From Flavobacterium lacisediminis (GTDB taxonomy: Bacteria; Bacteroidota; Bacteroidia; Flavobacteriales; Flavobacteriaceae): a DNA stretch of 51,453 nucleotides. Both the position numbers and the translations under genes were made by a program. Shown here piece after piece: positions 1 to 7,287 of the stretch (position 1 is its first letter; each line of letters opens with the position of its first letter). Below the pieces are notes generated by a model. The model worked only from the letters and a program-made list of their open reading frames with translations. It ran no database searches and was not told where the DNA came from. Where the stretch lies: contig NZ_JAPCIO010000010.1 of assembly GCF_025909975.1 (NCBI RefSeq), forward strand, positions 1 through 51,453, in the 5' to 3' direction.

Positions 1-540
1 AACTAATAGATAAGAATCTATCGAAAAGTAGATAAGAATAGGTCGAAGATAAATAATTGAAAATATAGATTAGAAATTGAATGTAAAATAGATAATGAAT
101 CTATGGAAAAGTAGATAAGGATAGATCAAAAATAGATTAAAGGAATAATTGAAAAAGTAGATTCGAAAGTGAATGAAATATAGATAATTAATCTATCGAA
201 AAGTATATAAGAATAGGTCAAAAATAAATCAAAGAAATAATTGAAAAATTAAGTTCGAAAATAAATGTAAAATAGATAAATAATCTATCGAAGAGTAGAT
301 AAATATAGGTCAAAAAAATAGTTGAAAGATGTAGGTCTAAAAATGTGATTTTATAGATATACTATAGGTCAAAAAATAGATCAAAGGAATAATTAAAAAA
401 GTAGATTCAAAAGTGAATGAAAATAGATAATTTATCTATCGAAAAATAGATAAGTATAGGTCAAAGAAATAGTTAAAAAAATAGGTCTGAAGATAGAATT
501 TAATAGATATATTATAGGTTAAAATAGATAACATAGATCA
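1..540. repeat. Degenerate tandem repeat with hairpin cores
   Basis: This AT-rich stretch has no credible ORF. It is built from diverged copies of a roughly 71-92 bp unit. The best-kept core is ATCTATCGAAAAGTAGAT, whose ATCTA and TAGAT arms can pair. Cores start near 16, 99, 191, 283 and 434, with weaker copies near 353 and 503. Between cores the phrases 'ATAGGTCAAAAATAGATC' and 'GAATAATTGAAAAAGTAGAT' recur. The copies differ by substitutions and small indels, so this is an old repeat. The array probably continues beyond the left edge. Function is unknown. Confidence 0.7.
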
Positions 541-669
541 TGATTAAGTTTAAAAAACAGCCTACTAAAATTAATACGTTTTAAAACATATTAATTCGGA
601 ATAATATAGATAATTGCACATCTATAACCTATGTAAAGTTTTGATCAAAATGATCTTTATTAAAAACAA

Positions 670-723
670 AAAAACTAGTATCTCACCTATGAAGACACTA
701 GTTTTTCTTTATAATTCATAGGT
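670..723. terminator. Terminator hairpin interlocked with a second inverted repeat
   Basis: AAAAACTAGT (670-679) and ACTAGTTTTT (697-706) form a perfect 10-bp stem with T-runs on both strands, so it can terminate in either direction. The loop contains ACCTATGAA (685-693), which is perfectly complementary to TTCATAGGT (715-723). The arm order gives an H-type pseudoknot topology or a terminator/anti-terminator switch. No well-supported gene lies on either side to explain the second pairing. Confidence 0.6.
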
Positions 724-800
724 CATAAACCTTTCAAACTCGCAATTATTGCTCTGAAACTATCTAAACCTGCTTCTACGTTTTCTATATTTTTTTTTAC
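723..800 (-). pseudogene. Possible C-terminal gene relic (25 codons)
   Basis: Read on the minus strand, 25 sense codons run into a TGA at 725-723 and spell a plausible helical C-terminus that includes NVEAGLDSFRAIIASLKGL. There is no ATG, and an in-frame TAA lies just upstream. The stop is followed directly by the terminator at 706-670, as at the end of a gene. It could be the decayed 3' end of a lost gene, part of a small RNA, or chance. The family is not recognised. Confidence 0.2.
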
Positions 801-884
801 AAATTAAAAACATAACAAAACATTTTATTCGACAACTTATTAACAATAATTACAATTAAATTGTTGATTACTATTTATTCAAAC

Positions 885-917
885 AAGACTAAAAAGTCTT
901 TTTAATATCTAAATTTG
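885..917 (+). promoter_or_regulatory. Probable nrdD promoter with upstream palindrome
   Basis: TAAATTTG at 910-917 fits the Bacteroidota -7 element TAnnTTTG and lies 27 bp before the nrdD ATG at 945. A perfect hairpin or operator, AAGACT-AAAA-AGTCTT, occupies 885-900, centred about 21 bp upstream of the -7 box. It does not match the TGAT-N4-ATCA sites found elsewhere in this window, and its spacing differs too. If it is an operator, it belongs to a different regulator. Confidence 0.45.
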
Positions 918-944
918 CTCCATACCACAATAAAATTCTGTAAT

Positions 945-3062
945 ATGGACAAATTTGTAATCAAACGAAATGGCACGTATTTACCCTTTGAACCTTTCAA
1001 AATAGAAGAAGCCATTACAAAAGCTTTTGCCAGTGTAAGCGAAACTTTAAATCTAAAAGTTATTGAAACGGTGTTCCAATTGTTGTCTCATCAAGACACT
1101 TGGGCAGTTGAAGATATTCAAGATAAAATTGAAAAAACACTTTACGAATATGGACATTATGAAGTAATGCGTTCTTTCATGTTGTTCCGTCATACTCGAA
1201 AACTTCAACGCGAACACGTATTAGGCTTGAATGATGACACCACTTATGTTGATAGTACCCAAACCATAGAAGAATACACCAACCAAACCGATTGGCGCAT
1301 CAATGCCAACGCCAATACTTCGTATTCCAACGCAGGTTTAGTGAATAATGTTGCTGGAAAAATCATTGCAAATTATTGGTTAGACAAAGTCTATTCGAAA
1401 GAAGAAGGCTACGCACATCGAAATGGCGATATTCACATTCACGACTTAGATTGCTTAACCGGTTATTGTGCGGGTTGGAGTTTACGTGTTTTATTAAATG
1501 AAGGTTTTAACGGTGTTCGTGGCAGAGTAGAAAGCAGACCACCAAGTCATTTTAGAGAAGCTTTAGGGCAAATGGCAAATTTCCTTGGGATTTTACAAAG
1601 CGAATGGGCAGGTGCTCAGGCTTTTAGTTCTTTTGATACGTATTTGGCTCCTTATGTTTTCAAAGATAATTTAGCGTATGAAGATGTTTTAAAAGCGATT
1701 CGAAGTTTCGTTTACAATTTGAATGTTCCAGCACGATGGGGACAATCGCCGTTTACGAATATTACTTTGGATTGGGTAGTTCCAGACGATTTAAAAGAGC
1801 AAATTCCAACACGAAACGAACAACATCTATTCAAGGGAATTAACAATGATGACTTTATACAAAGAGCACAAGAAAGAGGCGTTTCAGATGTAATTGAAAT
1901 GCGTTACGAACATTTTCAAAAAGAAATGAATCTCATCAATAAAGCGTATTATACCGTTATGACTGAAGGCGATGCGCATGGACAACCCTTCACCTTCCCT
2001 ATTCCAACGGTTAATATTACTGAAGAGTTTGATTGGTACGGAGAAAACACAGATATTCTTTTCGAAAATACAGCTAAAATCGGTTCGTCTTATTTCCAGA
2101 ATTTTATCGGAAGTCAATATACCTATGACGAAAACGGAAATAAAGTTGAAAATCCAAATGCCTATAAACCGAATGCCGTACGAAGTATGTGCTGTCGCCT
2201 ACAACTCGATTTACGTGAATTATTAAAAAGAGGCAACGGTTTATTCGGGAGTGCTGAAATGACGGGAAGTATTGGTGTAGTAACAATCAACATGGCAAGA
2301 TTAGGTTATCTAAACAAAGGCAATAATGCCAAATTATATTCCGATTTAGATCGTTTGTTAGAAATTTCGAAAGCAACTTTAGAGAAAAAACGCGTTTTCA
2401 TTCAGGAAATGTATGATAGAGGTTTGTTTCCCTATACCAAACGTTATTTGCCACATTTCAGAAATCACTTTTCTACAATTGGTGTGAACGGAATTAACGA
2501 GATGATTCAAAACTTCACCGACGGAAAAGAAGACATTGTTTCGGATAACGGAATGGTATTCGCAACTGAAATTTTGGAACACATCCGAACCAAAATGAGA
2601 GCTTATCAAGAAGAAACAGGCAATTTATACAACTTAGAAGCGACTCCAGCAGAAGGCACTACATATCGTTTTGCCAAAGAAGATAAAAAACGCTATTACG
2701 ATATTATTCAAGCGGGAGAAGGCGAAAATATTTATTATACAAATAGTTCGCAACTCCCTGTAGATTACACCGAAGATCCGTTTGAAGCTTTGTTATTACA
2801 AGACAATTTACAATGTCAGTACACAGGAGGAACGGTTTTACATCTATATATGAATGAAAAATTGAGTTCGGTAGAAGCGTGTCGCAATTTTGTTAAAAAA
2901 GTAATTACCAATTTCAAATTGCCTTACATCACGGTAACTCCAGTTTTTAGCGTTTGTCCTAAACACGGCTATTTAAATGGCGAACACGAATATTGTCCTA
3001 AATGCGATGAAGAATTATTAGCAACCTTAAAAACAACATCTTATGCAAACACAAACCACTGA
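945..3062 (+). CDS. nrdD: Anaerobic (class III) ribonucleoside-triphosphate reductase, large part lacking the glycyl-radical tail
   Basis: This enzyme reduces ribonucleotides to deoxyribonucleotides without oxygen. The 705-residue protein starts at ATG 945; a TTG at 915 extends the frame but overlaps the promoter. Residues 1-90 form an ATP-cone (VIKRNGTYLPFEPFK). The catalytic barrel follows, with SMCCRLQLDL and SIGVVTINMARLGY. The C-terminus has a zinc-binding CPKH...CPKC motif and then stops. NrdD proteins normally continue from this zinc site into a loop carrying the radical glycine. Here that loop is encoded by an overlapping ORF in another frame (3043-3207). The family assignment is firm; that the protein works as two chains is inference. 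Confidence 0.95.
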   Translation: MDKFVIKRNGTYLPFEPFKIEEAITKAFASVSETLNLKVIETVFQLLSHQDTWAVEDIQDKIEKTLYEYGHYEVMRSFMLFRHTRKLQREHVLGLNDDTTYVDSTQTIEEYTNQTDWRINANANTSYSNAGLVNNVAGKIIANYWLDKVYSKEEGYAHRNGDIHIHDLDCLTGYCAGWSLRVLLNEGFNGVRGRVESRPPSHFREALGQMANFLGILQSEWAGAQAFSSFDTYLAPYVFKDNLAYEDVLKAIRSFVYNLNVPARWGQSPFTNITLDWVVPDDLKEQIPTRNEQHLFKGINNDDFIQRAQERGVSDVIEMRYEHFQKEMNLINKAYYTVMTEGDAHGQPFTFPIPTVNITEEFDWYGENTDILFENTAKIGSSYFQNFIGSQYTYDENGNKVENPNAYKPNAVRSMCCRLQLDLRELLKRGNGLFGSAEMTGSIGVVTINMARLGYLNKGNNAKLYSDLDRLLEISKATLEKKRVFIQEMYDRGLFPYTKRYLPHFRNHFSTIGVNGINEMIQNFTDGKEDIVSDNGMVFATEILEHIRTKMRAYQEETGNLYNLEATPAEGTTYRFAKEDKKRYYDIIQAGEGENIYYTNSSQLPVDYTEDPFEALLLQDNLQCQYTGGTVLHLYMNEKLSSVEACRNFVKKVITNFKLPYITVTPVFSVCPKHGYLNGEHEYCPKCDEELLATLKTTSYANTNH

Positions 3063-3207
3063 AGCCTTGCTTCAACACAATGAAAAGAGAACCAAATGTT
3101 TGGTTTACACACGAGTAATGGGCTATCACAGACCCGTAGAAAGTTTTAATATTGGAAAAAAAGGTGAACACAAACAACGTACCCATTTTAGAGAATGTAA
3201 ATCTTGA
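3043..3207 (+). CDS. Separate glycyl-radical domain of class III ribonucleotide reductase
   Basis: This 54-residue ORF overlaps the end of nrdD by 20 bases in the +1 frame and has its own ATG. It contains TRVMGYHRPVESFNIGKKGE, a clear match to the C-terminal glycyl-radical loop of NrdD (R-V-x-G-Y ... N-x-G-K). The predicted radical glycine is Gly27. The main ORF ends after its zinc site, so this peptide supplies exactly the missing piece. About 20 linker residues precede the match, which is more than a single recent frameshift would create. A separate radical subunit, similar in idea to YfiD/GrcA for pyruvate formate-lyase, is therefore likely. A programmed +1 frameshift is the alternative. 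Confidence 0.8.
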   Translation: MQTQTTEALLQHNEKRTKCLVYTRVMGYHRPVESFNIGKKGEHKQRTHFRECKS

Positions 3208-3886
3208 TTTTCTAAACAAAAAAGCCATTCATAGTTTTACACCCTTCACCCTATTAGATTATCCTGATAAATCGGCTTGTATCTTATGGTTTGCAGGGTG
3301 TAATATGAAATGTGATTATTGTTACAATCCAGAAATAGTTTTCGGAAAAGGCATGTTTTACTTTTCCGAAATCATTTCGTTTTTAAAATCTAGAAGAAAT
3401 CTGTTGGATGCCGTAGTTTTTAGTGGTGGCGAATGTTTGATTCATAAAGACATTATTCCATTTATCAAATTAGTCAAAAGTTTAGGGTTTTTAATCAAAG
3501 TGGATACCAATGGAAGTCAGCCTAAAGTACTTGAAAAACTAATTAAAGAACAGCTTATTGATTATGTAGCTTTGGATTTTAAAGGCACCAAAGAGAAATT
3601 TTTTGCTATTACAAAATCGGATTTTTATTCACAATTCATTTCTTGCTTTGAATTACTTCAGAATAGTTCTATTCCGTTTGAAATTCGTACTACGTATCAT
3701 TCTTCTTTACTAAATCCTGATGATATTGCTTCGATGCAAAACGTTTTAGTAGAATTAGGTTACGATAAAACCTATTTCATTCAAAACTTTAGAAACTATC
3801 AAAACACCATTGCACCACTCCCCGATTCGCAATCTATTTCGGAAAAGGATATTCATCAGAATATGACCAAAATCATATTTCGATGA
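3152..3886 (+). CDS. nrdG: Anaerobic ribonucleotide reductase activating radical-SAM protein
   Basis: This is a radical-SAM activase that would generate the glycyl radical on the reductase. The 4Fe-4S motif CNMKCDYC (CxxxCxxC) lies near residue 50, followed by VVFSGGEC and the DTNGSQP strand typical of NrdG and PFL-activase folds. The start is uncertain because there is no ATG upstream of the cluster motif. TTG at 3152 and GTG at 3164 are candidates, and both lie inside the glycyl-radical ORF, so translation is probably coupled. The first clearly conserved residues are around AIHSFTPFTLLDYPDKSA. The last 25 bases carry the operator for the next gene. Confidence 0.9.
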   Translation: MEKKVNTNNVPILENVNLDFLNKKAIHSFTPFTLLDYPDKSACILWFAGCNMKCDYCYNPEIVFGKGMFYFSEIISFLKSRRNLLDAVVFSGGECLIHKDIIPFIKLVKSLGFLIKVDTNGSQPKVLEKLIKEQLIDYVALDFKGTKEKFFAITKSDFYSQFISCFELLQNSSIPFEIRTTYHSSLLNPDDIASMQNVLVELGYDKTYFIQNFRNYQNTIAPLPDSQSISEKDIHQNMTKIIFR

Positions 3887-3905
3887 TTTAAAATCCCTAA
3901 CTTTG
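3862..3905 (+). promoter_or_regulatory. Fnr/Dnr-like operator and -7 box for the Rrf2-nadA-nadB-norCB-like operon
   Basis: TATGACCAAAATCATA (3862-3877) is a palindrome with one mismatch to TATGAT-N4-ATCATA. It lies inside the 3' end of nrdG. TAACTTTG (3898-3905) is a perfect TAnnTTTG -7 box. The centres are 32 bp apart, which puts the operator near -40, the class II activator position. The Rrf2 ATG follows at 3920. Confidence 0.7.
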
Positions 3906-3919
3906 TGTAAATTTTAAAT

Positions 3920-4354
3920 ATGTTTTCGAAAACCTGTGAATATGCTATACGAGCTACAATTTACATTGCCTCAGAATCGTCAGCAGGTAAACGTTGTGGT
4001 ATTCGGGATATTGCCAGAAAAATTGAATCGCCAGAACCTTTTACAGCTAAAATATTGCAGCGATTAGTAAAAGCCGACATCATAAAATCGATTAAAGGAA
4101 ATGGTGGTGGATTTGAAATTGAAAAAGCACAATTAAAACAAATAAAATTAGACCAGCTGGTAAAAGCTATCGACGGAAATGACTTATTTGACCGATGCAG
4201 TTTAGGACTTCACGATTGTTCCGACAAACAACCTTGTCCATTTCATCATAAATATAAACCATTACGTGAAAATTTAAAAAAAACATTGAAAGAAACGTCT
4301 CTATTGGATTTAATTAGTGAATTCAACGCTGGAGAGACTTTTCTTAAGCTTTAA
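3920..4354 (+). CDS. Rrf2-family transcriptional regulator with three-cysteine cluster motif
   Basis: A 144-residue winged-helix regulator of the Rrf2 family (relatives IscR, NsrR, RirA). The helix-turn-helix includes residues 27-52 (RDIARKIESPEPFTAKILQ) followed by the wing (KGNGGGFEI). Cys93, Cys100 and Cys106 form C-x6-C-x5-C, the usual ligand set for an Fe-S cluster in this family. It is first in an apparent operon with nadA, nadB and the NorC/NorB-like pair. In a denitrification locus, NO sensing like NsrR is plausible, but its target is not shown by the sequence. A close paralogue lies at 8705. Confidence 0.9.
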   Translation: MFSKTCEYAIRATIYIASESSAGKRCGIRDIARKIESPEPFTAKILQRLVKADIIKSIKGNGGGFEIEKAQLKQIKLDQLVKAIDGNDLFDRCSLGLHDCSDKQPCPFHHKYKPLRENLKKTLKETSLLDLISEFNAGETFLKL

Positions 4355-4390
4355 AAAATTTGTTTATATAAAAGATAAAAATATCCTTTA

Positions 4391-5326
4391 ATGAAAACGA
4401 TTACGGATTTAAAAGAAAAGATTCTTGCATTAAAAAAAGCGAAAAATGCAGTTATTCTAGCCCATTATTATCAAGAAGAAGCTATCCAAGAAATAGCGGA
4501 TTTTGTAGGTGATAGTCTAGAATTATCAAGAAAAGCATCTCAAGTTGATGCTAATATTATTGTTTTTGCAGGAGTGTATTTTATGGCAGAAACAGCTAAA
4601 ATTGTCAATCCTAATAAAAAAGTAATCGTTCCTGATGTAAAAGCAGGTTGTTCGCTTGCCGATGGATGTACACCCGATGAATTCAAAGCTTTTCTAGAAA
4701 AATATCCAAATCATACCGTTGTAACATACATCAATTGCACAGCTGAAGTGAAAACTTTAACCGATATAGTTTGTACTTCTTCCAATGCTAAAAAAGTGAT
4801 TGCTTCCATTCCAGAAGACCAACCCATTGTGTTTGCTCCTGATAAAAATTTAGGTGAATATTTAATTGCTGAAACTGGAAGAAATATGGTTTTATGGGAA
4901 GGTTCTTGCATTGTTCACGAAGCATTCTCTTTAGAAAAATTAATCGACTTATATAAAAAACATCCAACCGCTACCATCATTTCTCATCCTGAATCGGAAA
5001 CGCATATTTTAAAAGTAGCACACTACATTGGTTCGACATCAGGCATGTTGAATCATGTAAAAACTAGTTCGAATGACACTTTTATCGTAGCCACAGAAGC
5101 GGGAATTTTACACCAAATGCAATTGGATAATCCAACCAAAACATTAATTCCAGCGCCTTCAAAAGAAGACAATACGTGTGCGTGCAGTGAGTGTGCGTTT
5201 ATGAAAGTCAACACCTTAGAAAAACTCTATCAATGTTTACAAGATGAAAGTCCAGAAGTACATTTGGATAACGAAATCATCGAAAAAGCTTTACTTCCTA
5301 TTCAAAGAATGTTAGCGCTAAACTAA
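4391..5326 (+). CDS. nadA: Quinolinate synthase
   Basis: Condenses iminoaspartate with dihydroxyacetone phosphate to quinolinate in NAD synthesis. The 311-residue length fits the compact NadA form. The three [4Fe-4S] ligands are visible as Cys87 (AGCSLAD), Cys173 (WEGSCIVHE) and one of the cysteines in the CACSEC stretch near residue 265. Substrate motifs AHYYQEEAIQ and SHPES are present. It lies 36 bp after the Rrf2 gene and 6 bp before nadB. nadC is not in this window. The oxygen- and NO-sensitive cluster may explain its place in an NO-responsive operon. Confidence 0.97.
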   Translation: MKTITDLKEKILALKKAKNAVILAHYYQEEAIQEIADFVGDSLELSRKASQVDANIIVFAGVYFMAETAKIVNPNKKVIVPDVKAGCSLADGCTPDEFKAFLEKYPNHTVVTYINCTAEVKTLTDIVCTSSNAKKVIASIPEDQPIVFAPDKNLGEYLIAETGRNMVLWEGSCIVHEAFSLEKLIDLYKKHPTATIISHPESETHILKVAHYIGSTSGMLNHVKTSSNDTFIVATEAGILHQMQLDNPTKTLIPAPSKEDNTCACSECAFMKVNTLEKLYQCLQDESPEVHLDNEIIEKALLPIQRMLALN

Positions 5327-5332
5327 AACATC

Positions 5333-6856
5333 ATGCAAAATTTAGAAACAGATATATTAATAGTAGGCACAGGATTAGCAGGATTATCTCTAGCGAAATA
5401 TCTCAGTGAACAAAATCCAAACCTACAAATCACCTTACTTAGCAAAACTTCCATTGACGAGTGCAATACCTATTACGCTCAAGGCGGAATTGCCGTAGTA
5501 CACGACTTTATCAAAGACAGTTACCAACAACATATTCAAGACACCTTACTTGCAGGAAAAGGCATTTGCGATAAAAAAGTAGTCGAACATGTGATTACAG
5601 AAGCTCCTGCCCGATTGCAAGAATTGATTCAATGGGGCGTGGAATTAGATAAGAATAATTCAGGCGAATTGGATTTAGGATTAGAAGGCGGCCATTCTCA
5701 AAATCGTATTGTACATCACAAAGACAAAACAGGATTAGAAATTGAAACCAAGTTGATTCAAGTCGTTCAAAATTTGGCGAATGTCACCATAAGAACTTCT
5801 TTTTTTGCCACAGATGTTTTGCTAGATAATCAAAAATGCATCGGAATCATTGGATTTGATGAAAAAAGTGAAGTGACTTCCATCGTAGCAAAAGCAACTG
5901 TTTTAGCAACCGGTGGATCTGGACAAGTGTTTAGCGTTACTTCTAATCCATTTGTTTCTACTGGAGATGGTGTGGCGATGGCATATCGAGCGGGCGCTAA
6001 ATTGGAAAAAATGAAACATATTCAATTTCATCCCACAGCGCTTTACGAACCTAATAAAAGTCAGGCGTTCTTAATTACCGAAGCGATTCGAGGATTTGGA
6101 GCTCATATTTTAAATCATAAAATGGAGCGTTTTGTTTTCGAATATCATCCTGATGGTGAATTAGCAACTCGAGATATTGTTTCGAAAGCCATTTCTGACG
6201 AAATGAAGAAAGAACATTCTAAACACGTTTGGCTCGATGTAAGACATTTACAGATAGAAACTTTCAAAACGAAATTCCCAAAGGTTTATAATTATTGTTT
6301 TGAAAATGGTATTGATGTTTCCAAAGATTTAATTCCGATAACTCCAGCTGCGCATTATCAATGTGGCGGAATTGTGGTGAATGAAATGGGAGCTACTTCT
6401 ATCAAACAATTGTTCGCCATTGGAGAATGTTCGCACACGGGACTTCATGGCTCGAACCGATTGGCTTCTAATTCACTATTGGAAGCGATTGTTTATGCGC
6501 ATGATTCGGCTAATCATTTGATTTCTCTAATGGATACTATTAAAATGAATAAGGTTGAAATTATCCCTATTCGTTATAAAAACATTCATCATGACGAAGT
6601 TTTGCAATTTAAAAACCAACTGCAACATTTCATGAAATACGATTCTTTGTATGCCAATACCAAAAACACTGAAAAAGTATATGAAATGGTCACCGAGATG
6701 AGCAAACGCTTCAAAATGAAATTCAAAAATTATAATTCACATCCTTTTTTATGTGAAACTTATAATCTAATTCAAACCGCAGAAATCATTTTAAAAGATT
6801 GTTTACCCAAAAGATACCGCGTAAAATCGGTTAAAAAAGAAAAAACTATTTCGTAA
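5333..6856 (+). CDS. nadB: L-aspartate oxidase
   Basis: A 507-residue FAD enzyme that oxidises L-aspartate to iminoaspartate, the substrate of NadA. The N-terminal dinucleotide motif is VGTGLAGLSLA. YAQGGIAV, the HPTALY active-site segment and HGSNRLASNSLLE are family signatures shared with fumarate reductase flavoproteins. NadB can use fumarate as well as oxygen, which suits anaerobic growth. Its TAA overlaps the ATG of the downstream cytochrome (TAATG at 6854-6858), so the cytochrome pair appears to belong to the same operon. Confidence 0.97.
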   Translation: MQNLETDILIVGTGLAGLSLAKYLSEQNPNLQITLLSKTSIDECNTYYAQGGIAVVHDFIKDSYQQHIQDTLLAGKGICDKKVVEHVITEAPARLQELIQWGVELDKNNSGELDLGLEGGHSQNRIVHHKDKTGLEIETKLIQVVQNLANVTIRTSFFATDVLLDNQKCIGIIGFDEKSEVTSIVAKATVLATGGSGQVFSVTSNPFVSTGDGVAMAYRAGAKLEKMKHIQFHPTALYEPNKSQAFLITEAIRGFGAHILNHKMERFVFEYHPDGELATRDIVSKAISDEMKKEHSKHVWLDVRHLQIETFKTKFPKVYNYCFENGIDVSKDLIPITPAAHYQCGGIVVNEMGATSIKQLFAIGECSHTGLHGSNRLASNSLLEAIVYAHDSANHLISLMDTIKMNKVEIIPIRYKNIHHDEVLQFKNQLQHFMKYDSLYANTKNTEKVYEMVTEMSKRFKMKFKNYNSHPFLCETYNLIQTAEIILKDCLPKRYRVKSVKKEKTIS

Positions 6857-7287
6857 TGCTGAACCTATTTGCCCATCCAAAACGCATTTTTTTGGTGCTT
6901 TTCGTTTGTTTCATAGCGTTTAGTGTTTGGATTTATGCTATTCCACTTTTTAGTCCAAGTCCTTATTCTGAAAAAGAACTTAATTTAGTAGCCGAAGGTA
7001 GATTGGTTTGGCAGAAACACAACTGTCATACTTGTCATCAATTGTATGGTTTAGGCGGTTATTTGGGTCCCGATTTAACGAATGTATATTCCAGAAGTGG
7101 CAATAACGAATATTACATTAGAGCAATAGTAAAATCAGGTGTTAAGCAAATGCCAGCCTTTGAAATATCGGAAGAGGAAATGAACGCGCTTTTGCAATTT
7201 TTAAAAAATGTAGATCAATCGGGAACTTCAAATCCACAGGATTATCAGCCTGAAATACTAGGAACTTTTAGCTTAGAAAAGAAATGA
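6856..7287 (+). CDS. NorC-like membrane-anchored cytochrome c (paralogue)
   Basis: A 143-residue protein with one N-terminal membrane helix (about 10-31) and one haem-c site, CHTCH, near residue 57. QMPAFEIS near residue 96 offers a methionine axial ligand. The layout matches NorC, the electron-entry subunit of cNOR, and it differs from the canonical NorC at 30905. It overlaps nadB at its start and the NorB-like gene by 4 bp at its end, so the two are almost certainly a complex. Sequence supports the fold; the electron donor and reaction are unknown. Confidence 0.85.
   Translation: MLNLFAHPKRIFLVLFVCFIAFSVWIYAIPLFSPSPYSEKELNLVAEGRLVWQKHNCHTCHQLYGLGGYLGPDLTNVYSRSGNNEYYIRAIVKSGVKQMPAFEISEEEMNALLQFLKNVDQSGTSNPQDYQPEILGTFSLEKK

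Noticed and set aside
1..540. CRISPR array
   Set aside because: Unit lengths and sequences vary between copies, and there are no constant repeats separated by unique spacers and no cas genes.
885..900. Fnr-like site before nrdD
   Set aside because: AAGACT-N4-AGTCTT does not match TGAT-N4-ATCA, and it lies about 21 bp from the -7 box instead of 32-34.
915..944. TTG start for nrdD
   Set aside because: It overlaps the -7 box at 910-917, and the conserved ATP-cone begins at the ATG at 945.
1884..2117. Overlapping minus-strand ORF inside nrdD, and similar antisense ORFs across the window
   Set aside because: They are shadows of the coding strand without recognisable domains, promoters or plausible starts.
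3043..3207. Recent frameshift mutation breaking nrdD
   Set aside because: The downstream piece has its own ATG and about 20 linker residues before the conserved loop, so a single indel does not restore a normal NrdD.
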